Assembly (NCBI RefSeq): GCF_036898095.1
Contig: NC_090766.1
Location: 33,843,702-33,907,701, forward strand
Source: Palaemon carinicauda
Lineage: Eukaryota > Arthropoda > Malacostraca > Decapoda > Palaemonidae
Length of the DNA stretch: 64,000 nucleotides
Direction: 5' to 3'
Each line of letters starts with the position of its first letter. Position 1 is the stretch's first letter. The notes beneath the pieces are model-generated. The model worked only from the letters and a program-made list of their open reading frames with translations. It was not told the origin of the DNA and searched no databases. Both the position numbers and the translations under genes were made by a program. Shown here piece after piece: positions 23,700-34,384 of the stretch.

Positions 23700-26600
23700 A
23701 CCAGCTGTTGTGTAGCCACCACAGAGCGATAGAAAACGTATCGAGACTCCTGTGGGTCACGCCCTGCAGGAAGCGGTCTGCGAAGATCATTAGACGCTTC
23801 CAGACTCCAGCTTGTAGCACCTGCATCACAGAGTAGTATTACTCGAAGGCGAAGGACGTTGCGATGTATCCAACATCGTGCTGTAGGGCGATGTGACGGG
23901 GGAGGGTCTGGAGACAGGTCGAGATGAATGTCCTTGAGTCCGGGCTGAAGAGGTCTACTGGTGACTCTCCCCCGTGTCCTCCTTGTGCTCCCAAATCGGC
24001 TGCAACTGAGGACAAACTGCAGCTGTTCCCAAAGCTAACCTCTCGATTCCTTTACTGGCAAGAAAGAGAAGGTCTTGGGACATCAGATACAGAATGGAGA
24101 TTCGAAATCTTGAAGGAATTGGACCGAAGGGCCGGGACCCCCAGATTCTGAGTCTAGCCAACAACTCAGGAGCGAGCCTGAATGTTGCCTTCCCCTCTTC
24201 CTTAGAAAGGGGGGAGTCGTAAGAGACCAAGAAAATTGCTTACACACTGGCAGTGGCCAGAGTGAGCAGGAGACCCAAGGCGGAATACAATCCGAGGCCT
24301 GTCGTAAAGGGTCTTGAGAAGATCTCTTAAAGGACTAAAAGTCCGAGCCATGCTCCAAGTTGGAGGTCTTCCTCCGACTAGGGCAGGGACGATCGTAGCT
24401 TCGCATGAGCGAGGATAGATCCAGCGGGCAGGAAAAAGTTATTCCTTCAAGCCTGAAGGTCAGGGAAAGGCTGAGCGACAGGCTTCATTGCCGAGAGCGG
24501 AAAGGAGTTTCCTCCCGCCGAAAGGCAATAAGACTGTTAATGCTGGAGAAGAGGCCTCAAGGGAAGAGGTATATCTCCCACGGCACCAACCACTGAAGAC
24601 TCTTCACTTTGCCTGGAAGACCCCTGCGGATGACTATTGCAGATGACTCGACCTCCGTACTGCGACTGTAGCGGGTTGTCTCTTCTTGAGGAGGAGGCGT
24701 AGTGTCTCCAGGCATGAAGCCGAAGCGACGCTCCGGTTCGGGAGAGATGTCGCAGTGTGGTTGTTTGAGTAGTCTGCGCCATGGGAGAAACTCTCCCGGG
24801 AGTTCCGTCAGGGGAAGCAGAGGGTCCAGAAACCGTTCTGCGCATAGTCCCAGTGGAGCTCTCCCATTGAAAGGTTGAAAGACAACCTGGTCTTGTTGAG
24901 ACCCATTGTCCACAGACAAAAAGGAGGGAAGACGCAGGCGTCGAAGTTGTCCCACCATCACCGGAATGCATCTTGCCAGAATCTCGGGGTCTGAGAATGG
25001 GGGAAGAACAGCGGAAGCTTGAGGTTCCAAGCTGTCGCGATCAGGTCCCCCAGACCAGGAGTTGCTGGTTACTCAAGGTCAAAGACCCCCAGGTACACTC
25101 TCTCTACGAGGCTCTGCTCGGATAGTCGGAGAGAACATTCCTCTGCCTGGAATGAGAGAGCCGATGGTGGTATTGAGAGAATCTCAATCATCCCGGTATC
25201 TCTACTGCAAGATGTGAAGGTGTGAAAATGCTTCCCCTGCTGGTTAGAACACGCCAGAATCATGAAGTCGACGCGCACGGGGCGACTCGGCAGGAGCTGT
25301 AGGATCTGTAGAGGGGACAGACTACGACCCCTAAGCCTGCCTGAATGATGGAGAGGTATCCTTCAGGTCTTGACCATAGGCCTGAACCGGAACATGGCCC
25401 CCCCCCTTTCCTTTGACAAGTCCGAGAACAGTATCAAGAAAGTGGGGAAAGGACGAGAATATCCAATACCATCAAGAGGTTCCATAGGTCAACACCCATT
25501 GCAGGTCTAATAGTTCCGCTGGTCCCATAGGGGCCAGGAAGTCCGGTTAAATGTTGCCTGAAACCACCGGAACTTGGACCGCCCCACATGGGACTTATCC
25601 TGAGACGACCGTTCGGACTATAGACGGATCAATGAGGAAAGGAGAACTAGGAAACGTTCCAAGGTAGGGCTGAAAGCTCTGCTTGACTGAGAACAGGTAC
25701 TGCGACTCTCCTCAGTCTTGCCACAGTCAACTGAAAGGAAGGCTCGGAGGATGTGGCAACAGAACCTGGCGTCCCCAGGTGGTCACCCATCCAAGTACCG
25801 ACCAGAACCGACGTTGCTTAACCTCGCTGGACGGACGAGAAGCGGGGTTTCCAACGTGGTAAGGCCGTTGACTCAATATCATGGCCAGATGAGGCAGAAG
25901 AAGAGAAGGCTCCAAGCAAAATACCATGAACCCACACTCATGGTAAACATCCGGAAGCTTGTCCCGGCGTTGAAGAAGGTCGAACCCGAGCCTACCGGAG
26001 TTGACCAGCCCTCCAAAAAGCAGAGGAGGCGGGAGCCTGCACCTGAGCGGCCATGAGGAAAGCAGGGAGAGTTCTCTGGGGAAAAAAACCTGCTATGCCA
26101 CGGCGGGATAGCCACACTGCATCATAAGCAGGAATACTTGCAGTCTAGGCTGAATTCGACGAGCTCCCTGGAAGATGGATGGAATGGAAACTGAAAGTAC
26201 CCGTCCTTCCGATCTAGGGTTTAAGGAGTCCTGTCGCCTCGTTACCAGTCTGATCGATTCTGCTGTTCTACGCTGGCCGAAGTTTGTTCGACAAACTTGA
26301 TCAGGGCTGAGAGGTCGACTACGTAACTCCCCTCTCAGATCCTTCCTTACAAGAAAGGATCGACTGAAGAGGCCGGGGGTGAAGCCGTCGATGATCCTAT
26401 GGAGGACCTTCACCTAAGGTATGGATCATTCTGCCCAACTGGGCAACTCTTGCCGACGCTATGGCATAGAGGTTCAGAGACACTGAATTCGCTGACAGAG
26501 ACGGCGGGCGCGATATCCTTGGCTGATCACAGAGATTGTGCGGGAATGGGCATCGGGAAGCTGTCATCCGGATGAGTAACCTTAAGCATCCTCCCAGCGA

Positions 26601-26930
26601 GAAACCTGCAATCCTAGAGTTCGTGAACTCTGCCGCTCCTTTTAGGACTATGCCCCCCCGGGGGAGCCTCCCGTGCCATCTGTTCCTGACAGGAGGAAAC
26701 TGCAATTGGACACCTTGTCCCAGTTGTCATAGCCGATAACTTAGGCCGACGTGGTTGAAAGAAAAGGGTGCTGGAGCCCTGCAGAGTCTGGAAGAAAGCG
26801 CCTTGGAGGAGTGAAAACGGAAGTCGATTTCCTCCGCACAGCCGCTGTCTAAGTCTCTGTCCTTGGGCACAAACAAACTCTTCTCAGGGATGGAAGGGTG
26901 TCTGAGGTCGTCGACCTCCACAGATGAGAC
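23700..26930 (-). pseudogene. RT-RNase H-YR remnant of C2, catalytically dead
   Basis: Only short open pieces remain, but alignment to C by eye is clear. At the YR end the nucleophile motif HYLQDV is RFLQGV (Tyr to Phe, about 23,770-23,790) and the H-x-x-R box is HDVG (Arg to Gly, about 23,870). In RT, YLDDW reads FLEGW (about 26,005-26,020), removing both catalytic Asp. RNase H and methyltransferase-like parts are shattered by stops. A 5S rRNA-like sequence lies inside the RT region at 25,751-25,873. Confidence 0.75.
25751..25873 (-). rRNA. 5S rRNA-like sequence embedded in C2
   Basis: On the minus strand this stretch aligns end to end with a eukaryotic 5S rRNA (about 120 nt). It has a 5' part like GTCAACGGCCTTACCACG, the internal promoter box-A-like GGTTAAGCAACGTCGG, box-C-like GTACTTGGATGGGTGACC, and a 3' part ending in a GTTGCC-type sequence complementary to the 5' end. 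Divergence from consensus is modest and concentrated outside the internal control region. No T-run terminator follows immediately. Alternatives: a 5S-derived SINE3-type head, but no SINE body is evident; a transcribed 5S gene is unlikely but cannot be excluded. Confidence 0.85.
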
Positions 26931-27599
26931 ACCCGAAGGAAGCCCTCAGTCAGCGCGTCCAGATGGTACAACATCGAGCTTGTCCGCAAGTTAGATACTT
27001 AACGACGAAAGGCCAAGGTGCCTGAGCTCAAGAGGAGGAAAGTACCCATGATCTTCCTGTAGCTTCCTTGAGCCAAACCTCGGGCCGTAACCAAGGAGGG
27101 AAAGGACCTGGTAAGCCCCCAGAGGAAGGGGTAAGCAGTCACCCCTTGGCCGATGGCGAAATCTCGAACGGAAAGCCCCCCGCCAAAAATCCTTCCAGGG
27201 AATGACGGGGAAGGGCTAACCCAGGTTCTGGAAAGAGTGTTGCTCAGACCTCCCTGAAGATTCTTCCTATTCTTGCAAGTGCCATGCTCTGCGTTTACGG
27301 GGTGAGGCCGTGTTCTGGAAATACGCTCCAGAAGAACTCGCCAGGCTGGCCATGCTGCGAAAACCCCAATAGGAATCGTGGTCGCAATCGCCCTGGAGCT
27401 CGTGCGATGGTAATTCAAAGATTTGTGCGTGGGCGTACATGGAAGCACCCATGCGCGGTCACGCAGGAACGCAAACAAAGGTGAGAGAAGGAGCGCAGAA
27501 GGAGGGCAAGCGTGGTAGGAAGGGCGAGAGCTGGTGGTCGGCGAGCGATAACCCATAGACGAGCAATGGATACTGCAAGAATTAAGCCGACGTTCGTGC

Positions 27600-27835
27600 G
27601 AAGGAACAACGTCGGTTCGCGCGACGGAACACCGTCGTTTCGCGCGACGGAACACCGTCGGTTCGCGCGACGGAACACCGTCGGTTCGCGCGACGGAACA
27701 CCGTCGGTTCGCGCGACGGAACACCGTCGGTTCGCGCGACGGAACACCGTCGGTTCGCGCGACGGAACACCGTCGGTTCGCGCGACGGAACACCGTCGGT
27801 TCGCGCGACGGAACACCGTCCGTCCGCACGATGGA
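27600..27835. repeat. 23-bp tandem repeat, about 10 copies
   Basis: Unit of the type GGTTCGCGCGACGGAACACC plus GTC, near-identical copies. It contains an inverted GACGG...CCGTC. The period is not a multiple of three, so each frame repeats only after 69 bp. Confidence 0.92.
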
Positions 27836-28149
27836 ATACCGTTGGTTCGCGCGCGGACGAACATTGGAGAGTATGTGCGCGGACTCGCATGAGCGTAGAC
27901 GTGCAGGCACGTGGGCGTGTGGGCGCGCAGGCGAGCTGTCGCGCGGGCGAACGGTCGCGAGGGCGGGCAGGTAAATGAGCGCGAGTCCGAGGCGGCGAAC
28001 GCAAGCGTTAGCGCGATGGCGAGGAAACGCGCTGCCGCGTGGGCGAGGAAGACCGCTGGCGATATGGATCAACAGGCGATCGGTGGTGAGCTGGTGAGCG
28101 CTAACGCGCAGGTTGGCGATGGCGCGTTGTGGCATGTCGACACGTTGGC

Positions 28150-28395
28150 GAGCGATGGCGAGCAGCATGCGCAGGTGAGCCATCGCGCGATGGCGAGCAG
28201 CATGCGCAGGTGAGCCATCGCGCGATGGCGAGCAGCATCCGCAGGTGGGCGATCGCGCGATGGCGAGCAGCATCCGCACGTGGGCGATCGCGCAGTGGCG
28301 AGCAGCATCCGCAGGTGGGCGATCGCGATGGCGAGCAGCATCCACAGGTGGGAGATCGCGCGATGGCGAGCAGCATGCGCAGGTGGGCGATGGCG
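28150..28395. repeat. 35-bp tandem repeat, about 7 copies
   Basis: Unit starts GGCGAGCAGCATCCGCAGG and ends in GCGATCGCGCGAT. Starts at 28,157, 28,192, 28,227 and 28,262 confirm the 35-bp period. Later copies are slightly shortened. Confidence 0.9.
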
Positions 28396-28969
28396 AGCTA
28401 GTAGCTGGCGAACCATGTTCCTTCAGAGGTGTTGGAGAACGTTGGCGTGCCGGCTGTAACACACGCGGGCGATCCGGAGATCGCTGAGAGACAGGTGATC
28501 GCTGACGTGTAGAACGCTGTTGAATAGGCGCTACTAAAATCGCCTGTGTGCGCTGGCGAGCAGGTGAACGCTGGCAAGCAGGTGATCGCTGGCAAGCTGA
28601 TGATCGCTGACGAGCTAAAGGCAACGCGTGGAAGAGTCCTTGACCCAGACCTGAACCGAAGTTCTAGATCGCGAGGGCGAATGTGGGCGCACAGGGCACG
28701 TAGGGAGGTAACCCTTTGCCCCGAAGGGAACGTTGTCCGTCGGGAGACATGTCCATCGGAAGACCGTAGCCTGTCCGCCGGGAGACTGATGTCCGCGGAA
28801 GACGAGATCAGACTGCTGTCCATCTGCACCAAGGCGGAAGATCAAGAAAAGGAGTTGTAGGCTGCAAACGGAGATTCAAAAAGGCGCCTCTTAGCACCCT
28901 TATAGGGAGAAGAGAGGACCAAGACAGAGACGTCTGTCACAGTCCGAGCCAAAAGTGAAAGTGAGCATT

Positions 28970-29111
28970 CATCTGTGTGTGAGGGGGGGGGAGGGGTAGC
29001 TAGCTACCACTCCCCTACCCCCCTGCTAACTAGCGCGGGGGTAATACACCCTCGTTAAAGTCTAATGGCTCGCCATTTCAGCTGCGCTAAAAGGTAAACC
29101 CAATGTAAATA
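28970..29111. repeat. Right terminal inverted repeat of C2, inner part
   Basis: Reverse complement of 22,915-23,060. Interrupted at TA 29,110-29,111 by the Tigger-like element. The last 30 bp of the repeat are at 30,961-30,990. Confidence 0.82.
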
Positions 29112-29569
29112 CAGTGAACCCTCGTTTATCGCGGTAGATAGGTTCCAGACCCGGCCGCGATAGGTGAAAATCCGCGAAGTAGTGACAGTATATTTACCTA
29201 TTTATTTAACATGTATATTCAGACTTTTAAAACCTTCCCTTGTACGTAGTACTGTTAACAAACTACCCTTTAATGTACAGAACACTTAATGCATGTACTA
29301 ACGTACCCTAAACTAAAACAGGCACAAATATTAAGGGCGACTTTATATCATGCGTTTCCTAAACACGCCAAAAAGCACGATAAAAAATGGCAACCAATGT
29401 TTTGTTTACGTTTATCTCTGATTATTATGAAGAAACAAACGCATTTACACATCTGTGTATAGGTTAGTTTCTGCATCGATTATATTGATTATTCAGTACA
29501 GTATGTTGATTTGGTTATTACTAATGTTTTACTTAATTTTTCTTAAGCCTTCCAAATGAAATGTTTTTC

Positions 29570-29605
29570 TTTATGACGCCGCCTGAAACGACGGCGTCAT
29601 AAAGT
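29570..29605. repeat. Perfect 13-bp inverted repeat with 10-nt loop
   Basis: CTTTATGACGCCG at 29,570-29,582 and its exact reverse complement at 29,593-29,605, central in the left half of the Tigger-like element. Confidence 0.9.
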
Positions 29606-29758
29606 ACGCTCAGTAAACAAACTAAGGAATTTAACGCGCATGATGAAAGTGATAAATAATGATATTACACTAAAAGCTTTAATAAAATATGTTATTACAA
29701 ATATTATTTACCGTATCTATATAAAATCATACATACGTAACAAAGCAGGAAAACAATA

Positions 29759-29761
<3 letters not shown>

Positions 29762-29838
<77 letters not shown>
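29762..29838. repeat. (GA)n tract
   Basis: Nearly pure GA dinucleotides with two GGA interruptions. Confidence 0.95.
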
Positions 29839-30038
29839 TTGTTTACATACGTAAATGTAAATTTTAAACAAAAAAAAAAATAGCCCCCATTTCATATAAA
29901 ATAGATTACAAATATTTTACTTTATCATATTACAGTAGTCTGTATAATACTGTAAAGTTCAGTACAGTATGTTGTTGTTAAAGTCGTGGCGATGAAATTC
30001 TCACGAAACAAAAACACGCCATTTGAGTACAACAGCTG

Positions 30039-30040
<2 letters not shown>

Positions 30041-30080
<40 letters not shown>

Positions 30081-30081
30081 C

Positions 30082-30141
<60 letters not shown>
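30041..30141. repeat. (CT)n tract
   Basis: CT dinucleotides with CCT interruptions. Opposite polarity to the 29,762 tract, so the two could pair as a hairpin. Confidence 0.95.
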
Positions 30142-30146
<5 letters not shown>

Positions 30147-30612
30147 GTTATACAATACTTACATTTAGATGAAGAAGCTAAAATTAGTTTTCTTAGTGTC
30201 AATTAAATACGAAACGAAATAATTAGGCCGAGTCTACATCTATTTCAATCATAGCTAAAAATACGGCATCCAATTTCATCAGCAAACCACTATTTTTTGG
30301 GAAATATCATTTTATTCTAGAAAATTGCCACTCTTTAAATAGTTAATTGCACATTAAGAAAGCGTGTACTTTTGTTTTTAAATTTCGGGTTTGTTTTAAA
30401 AATCGAGTATTGTTGACTTCTTTTTTTTTTACTTTTGGCTGTGATTAGATCAGCTGTCATCTAGCTGCCGCTCTTGAGTGTGTACGAATACACTAACAAA
30501 ATATCATTTATACCATTTCTTAACTTATTCAAACCGTCTACAGTATACAGTTGATATTACATAAGCACCAATGTGTTATAACCTATCAAATTTTTTGTTT
30601 ATTACATTTAAA

Positions 30613-30616
<4 letters not shown>

Positions 30617-30698
<82 letters not shown>
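30617..30698. repeat. (CT)n tract
   Basis: Third long CT run within the same DNA transposon. Confidence 0.95.
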
Positions 30699-30701
<3 letters not shown>

Positions 30702-30990
30702 GGCTACTTTTCACTACCTCCCATTCCTTACCTCTCTCTATCTCTCTAACAAATGATATCTTTGTTGCTCCTCAAAGTTTCATTTACTGTATATTGAAAA
30801 TCAATCACGATTCAATTTTCCTTACTTTCTCCAATCTCGCACCATCATTCACTTCGCGGTATTTTCGATATTTCTGGAAAATCCGCGATATATGTATATA
30901 CATGGGTTATGAAAAAAATCCGCGATGGTCGAAACCGCGAAGTAGCGAGGGTTCACTGTAGCGTAGTTTGTATTTCGGTTACGGAACAAA

Positions 30991-32432
30991 TGTGTTTTAG
31001 AAACACGCGCTGGAGAACGCAGGCGATGTTGTGCAGGAACAAGCTGAGGATCGCGAGAGCGCTCAGGAGACTGATGGCGCGCAGGGCGCACAACAGGAAC
31101 TGCAGGATATTCGGAGACCACAGGGGAGCGCTGGCGAGCAGAAGGGCGATGATCCTCAGAAGAGCGCTTACGAACAGGAGAGCGCTGACGATCAGAAGAG
31201 CGCTGACGAGCAGGAGAGCGCCTGTGCGCTAACACTGCAGAACGGCGAGCAGGGGAACGCTGGCGCGCTGGGCGCTCTTCAGGAATAACAGGTTGAAGGA
31301 TGTCCTCAGGAGAGCGCTGGCAAAAAGAAGGGCGAACATCAGGAGATCGCTGACGAGCAAGAGAGCGCCTGTGCGCTAACACTGCACGTGAAAGGGAAGA
31401 ATCCCTTTGCCCCGAAGAGACCGTTGCCCGTCGGGTGACGAGGTCAGGTTGCTGAACATCTGCCCCAGAAGGTGAAGGTCTGGCAGGCGTAGGAGACCGA
31501 TCCCCAGAGAGGTCTAATGAAGCTGGAGCTGCAGGCTGTTTACGGCGAGGAGAGTCCCCTTCGGAGGAAGATCCAAAAAGGCGCCTCTTAACACCCTTAT
31601 AAGGAGACGGGAGGCCCTTGCGACGCAGCAGACGGTGAGCCTTACGGCGAAGGCGGCCACGAGGAAGATCGTCAGGACCATCAGTCCTCTGAAGGGGAGT
31701 CTCAGTCAAAGCACTCCCCTTAGAGGGAAGCTGGACAGCAGAAAAGCCCGTAGGACTCCCTTCCCCCTTCGAAGGATGTACGGAAGGGGGAGGAGAGCCG
31801 TCAGCACCAACATCCCCAACTGCACCTGCAGAGGATTGCCCCGCCCCGTCGGAGGCCTCTTCCACCACGACGTCGACGATAGACAGAGGATCTACCTCTG
31901 GTATCACCGGCAACTGCTTAATGGCGGCCCCCAACTGGACAAGGTCAATCAGGGCAAGCCCTTAAGCCCCAGGGAAGCCCAAATCTGTAAAAGATCATCA
32001 TTAGACAGAGATTCATCAATAACCTCCCCAGGAGGAGGAGGAGGAACCGCCCCGCTATGGGAGGCGACGCCCTCTCCCCCCCACCCAAGGTCGGGAAACA
32101 GAACTAGGGCCTGCGCTCCCACTCGGCCGACTCTCCTTAGGAGCCGAACGAGGGGGAGCTTCGGAGGAGGTTTGGGCGGCGAAAGAAGAGTCCCGAGAAC
32201 CTTCCTCCTTCAAGGCAACCCCGGAAGGAGAACGGTCTCTCTTGGACTTCTTCTTACGCCGGCGGCCAAACCTCTCCCACTGGGAGGCAGACCACTCCCT
32301 GCACTCACTACACATATTTTCCTGATTACACCGTCGGCCTCGACACTGCGGGCAAAGGGTGTGAGGATCCGTGTCTGTGGCCGACATAAAGGTACCACAA
32401 GGGCGGCCGGCAATTCCAGGGCACGTACGCAT
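30991..32432 (-). pseudogene. gag of C, N-terminal part
   Basis: An ATG at 32,432 starts a Cys-rich module (CPGIAGRPC, then CPQCRGRRC, then CSEC) that looks like a zinc-binding fold, followed by a basic then Ser/Pro-rich region. The frame changes near 32,055. A second open piece, 30,991-31,934, encodes SPYKGVKRRLFGSSSEGDSP and a long Arg/Ser/Pro repeat region (RQRSPARRSAVLAHRRSPAR style). It is cut by C2 at 30,990. A pyrimidine tract ending in CAG lies just upstream of the start (about 32,472-32,490). Confidence 0.65.
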
Positions 32433-32571
32433 AGTAATAAAGGTGGTCAACTTCTAACACACACACACACAGCTGAAAGAAAAAGCAGAAAAAAAGATTA
32501 AAGGCTGTTAACGAGGACGATAGACAGACACGTCTGTTCATCGCCGGAGCCAAAAGTGAAGTGGAGCAAAT

Positions 32572-32739
32572 CACCGGTGTGTGGGGGGGGGAGGGGTAGC
32601 AAGCTATCCCTTCCCCTACCCCCGCTAATAGCGCGGGGGTAATTAACCCTCGTTAAAAACTATTGGCTCGTCATTTCAGCTACGCTAAAAGGTTAACCCA
32701 ATGTAAATAGCGTGGTTTGTATTTCGGTTACGGAACAAA
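32572..32739. repeat. Right terminal inverted repeat of C
   Basis: Inner part is the reverse complement of 16,835-16,975; the outer end is CGGAACAAA. LINE-derived sequence resumes at 32,740. Confidence 0.85.
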
Positions 32740-32790
32740 AGATATTTCATAATATATAAACTATAAAAAGACTTATGCCACCCTGTTCCA
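32740..32790 (-). mobile_element. LINE 3'-end fragment, right part
   Basis: Continuation of the fragment at 16,600-16,786 across the C insertion (CATAATATATAAACTAT). Confidence 0.65.
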
Positions 32791-32836
32791 CCTAAAAAGA
32801 TAAAATTTTAAGCAATAACTTGAAAGATCAACCTAC

Positions 32837-33003
32837 ATCACCGGGTAAAATTCTGGTAAGGTACGACGTGAGAAAAGAGTTGTTAGAAAAAAGGTTCTCC
32901 TGATGTGGTGGCGTCTGGGTGAAGTGACCCAGCTTAGCTCGAGAAAACTGAACACGAAGTTTCTCCTTAAGCTCTTCAACAGTTGAAGTGTTTGGTTTTA
33001 CAT
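32837..33003 (-). CDS. AidB/ACDH-11-type acyl-CoA dehydrogenase, most 5' exon seen
   Basis: Acceptor ATCGTTTTACAG, 2 + 55 codons, donor GTAGGT. Encodes TSTVEELKEKLRVQFSRAKL, then GHFTQTPPHQENLF and SYLTRILPGD, matching the N-terminal TQ.PP..N segment of AidB-group enzymes. It ends in phase 0, as the 16,285-16,426 exon requires. The preceding exon must end with one base of a codon. I did not find it; it may lie among the E-F insertions or beyond the window. A pyrimidine-poor acceptor lowers certainty of its exact first base slightly. Confidence 0.88.
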
Positions 33004-33149
33004 CTGTAAAACGATCAGTTTATTAGACATATTAAGGAACATCAATTCTATTCGGTGAAAACAAAACGATTGCAATGTGACTACAATGCCATTCATTTAA
33101 AAAGCCCATGAATAAGTAACACAGTATTCAATGACCAAACAGAATGATA

Positions 33150-33694
<545 letters not shown>

Positions 33695-33696
33695 AA

Positions 33697-33877
33697 TTAT
33701 ATTTTCATAATAAAATAAATTTTTGAACATACCTGGTAGTTATATATATAGCTTAGTCCCTGACGTCACGGCAGAAATTTCAAAACTCGCGGCAATAGCC
33801 GATTGGGTAGCAAAGTGTACCACCAGTGCGCCCTCTACCCACGTACCTGGAACCATTCTAACTATTCCTCAGATATT
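33697..33877. repeat. Left terminal inverted repeat of E
   Basis: Contains CCTGACGTCACGGCAGAAAT and the complement of the 40,213-40,350 sequence. Confidence 0.85.
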
Positions 33878-33925
33878 CCATCCCCTTAGTCTCTAGAGGG
33901 GAGGAGGGTGGGAATTAAATTATAT

Positions 33926-34027
33926 ATAACTACCAGGTAAGTACAGTATGTTCAAAAATTTATTTTATTGCAAAAATATCATTTTTAAACATCTGACTTA
34001 CCTGGTAGTTATATATATAGCTGATTG
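33926..34027. repeat. Internal complementary region of E
   Basis: Halves meet at 33,981/33,982. The right half complements 40,330-40,372 and the left half complements 33,697-33,750. Confidence 0.85.
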
Positions 34028-34384
34028 ACACCTTTGGTGGAGGGTCAGAGACAGCCAAAATTGTTGAAATTTACCTAAGAGTTAATAAACAAGCTTAAGG
34101 GTTCGTACCTGTTAAGGAAGCTGACTTCAATGAATTCCTGCCTCATTATGTCCGCTTTCCTTACAAGATCCAGCGATCCACCCAGGGGGCTGAAGACCTC
34201 TAGGAGCTGTCAAACCAGTGTATAACCTCTATGTGATAGGACCTCCTCCAATACCCTTGTTCCGGGTGGTCCCAAGGAACAAACTGACCACCTGACTAAA
34301 ATCAATGATTGTGGAAGACTGCGTACAATCTCCACAAACAACCATAAAAATACAATAGTTCCGAGAGAAGAAAAGGGTATTAGA

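Larger units (their letters stand above)
26999..28911 (-). pseudogene. gag remnant of C2 with expanded tandem repeats
   Basis: Homologous to gag of F and C by flanks such as the SPYKGA/SPYKGV segment's 3' neighbours and the SRTLPR..FSSSAIIS region. Frames are dominated by tandem arrays (27,600-27,835 and 28,150-28,395) whose periods (23 and 35 bp) are not multiples of three. The long translation across them is therefore incidental. The N-terminal part is deleted. Confidence 0.55.
29112..30958. mobile_element. Tigger/pogo-like non-autonomous DNA transposon
   Basis: Terminal inverted repeat CAGTGAACCCTCG at both ends, flanked by TA at 29,110-29,111 and 30,959-30,960. Removing the insert restores the expected C2 terminal sequence AATAGCGTAGTTTGTATTTCGG. 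Subterminal motifs (ATCCGCGAAGTAG, CGCGATAGG) recur inverted near the right end. 1,847 bp with no transposase frame. The interior is AT-rich with three long (GA)n/(CT)n tracts and one perfect hairpin. TA duplication and terminus support the Tc1-mariner superfamily; Tigger/pogo is by resemblance. Confidence 0.85.
22853..30990 (-). mobile_element. DIRS-like retrotransposon C2, non-autonomous, inserted in gag of C
   Basis: Left terminus TGACAAATTCG, right terminus CGGAACAAA; both are joined in the complementary region at 23,112-23,220. The right terminus is split by a Tigger-like element. C2 is near-identical for kilobases to F (51,381-59,325), sharing the same lesions: RT and YR catalytic residues lost and a 5S rRNA-like insert. 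Relative to F it lacks about 1.2 kb spanning gag N-terminus and leader (junction near 28,912). Confidence 0.88.
16787..32739 (-). mobile_element. DIRS-like retrotransposon C, complete ends, interrupted by C2
   Basis: Outer element of a three-level nest. The left terminus TGACAAATTTGG and right terminus CGGAACAAA are joined as reverse complements in the internal complementary region at 17,044-17,148. Its own sequence is 16,787-22,852 plus 30,991-32,739 (about 7.8 kb). It carries gag with a Cys-rich N-terminus, RT-RNase H-methyltransferase-like ORF and YR, each with a few lesions. It sits in the intron between the first two visible acyl-CoA dehydrogenase exons, in the same orientation, and within an older LINE fragment. 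Confidence 0.88.

Noticed and set aside
27600..28395. CRISPR-like array
   Set aside because: Units are directly tandem with no unique spacers, in a eukaryotic retroelement.
26999..28624. 541-codon frame as an intact gene
   Set aside because: It is an open path through GC-rich tandem repeats of a degraded gag. The repeat periods are not triplet and the sister copy F does not keep the frame.
29640..30202. Arg/Glu repeat proteins
   Set aside because: Translations of (GA)n tracts inside the Tigger-like element.
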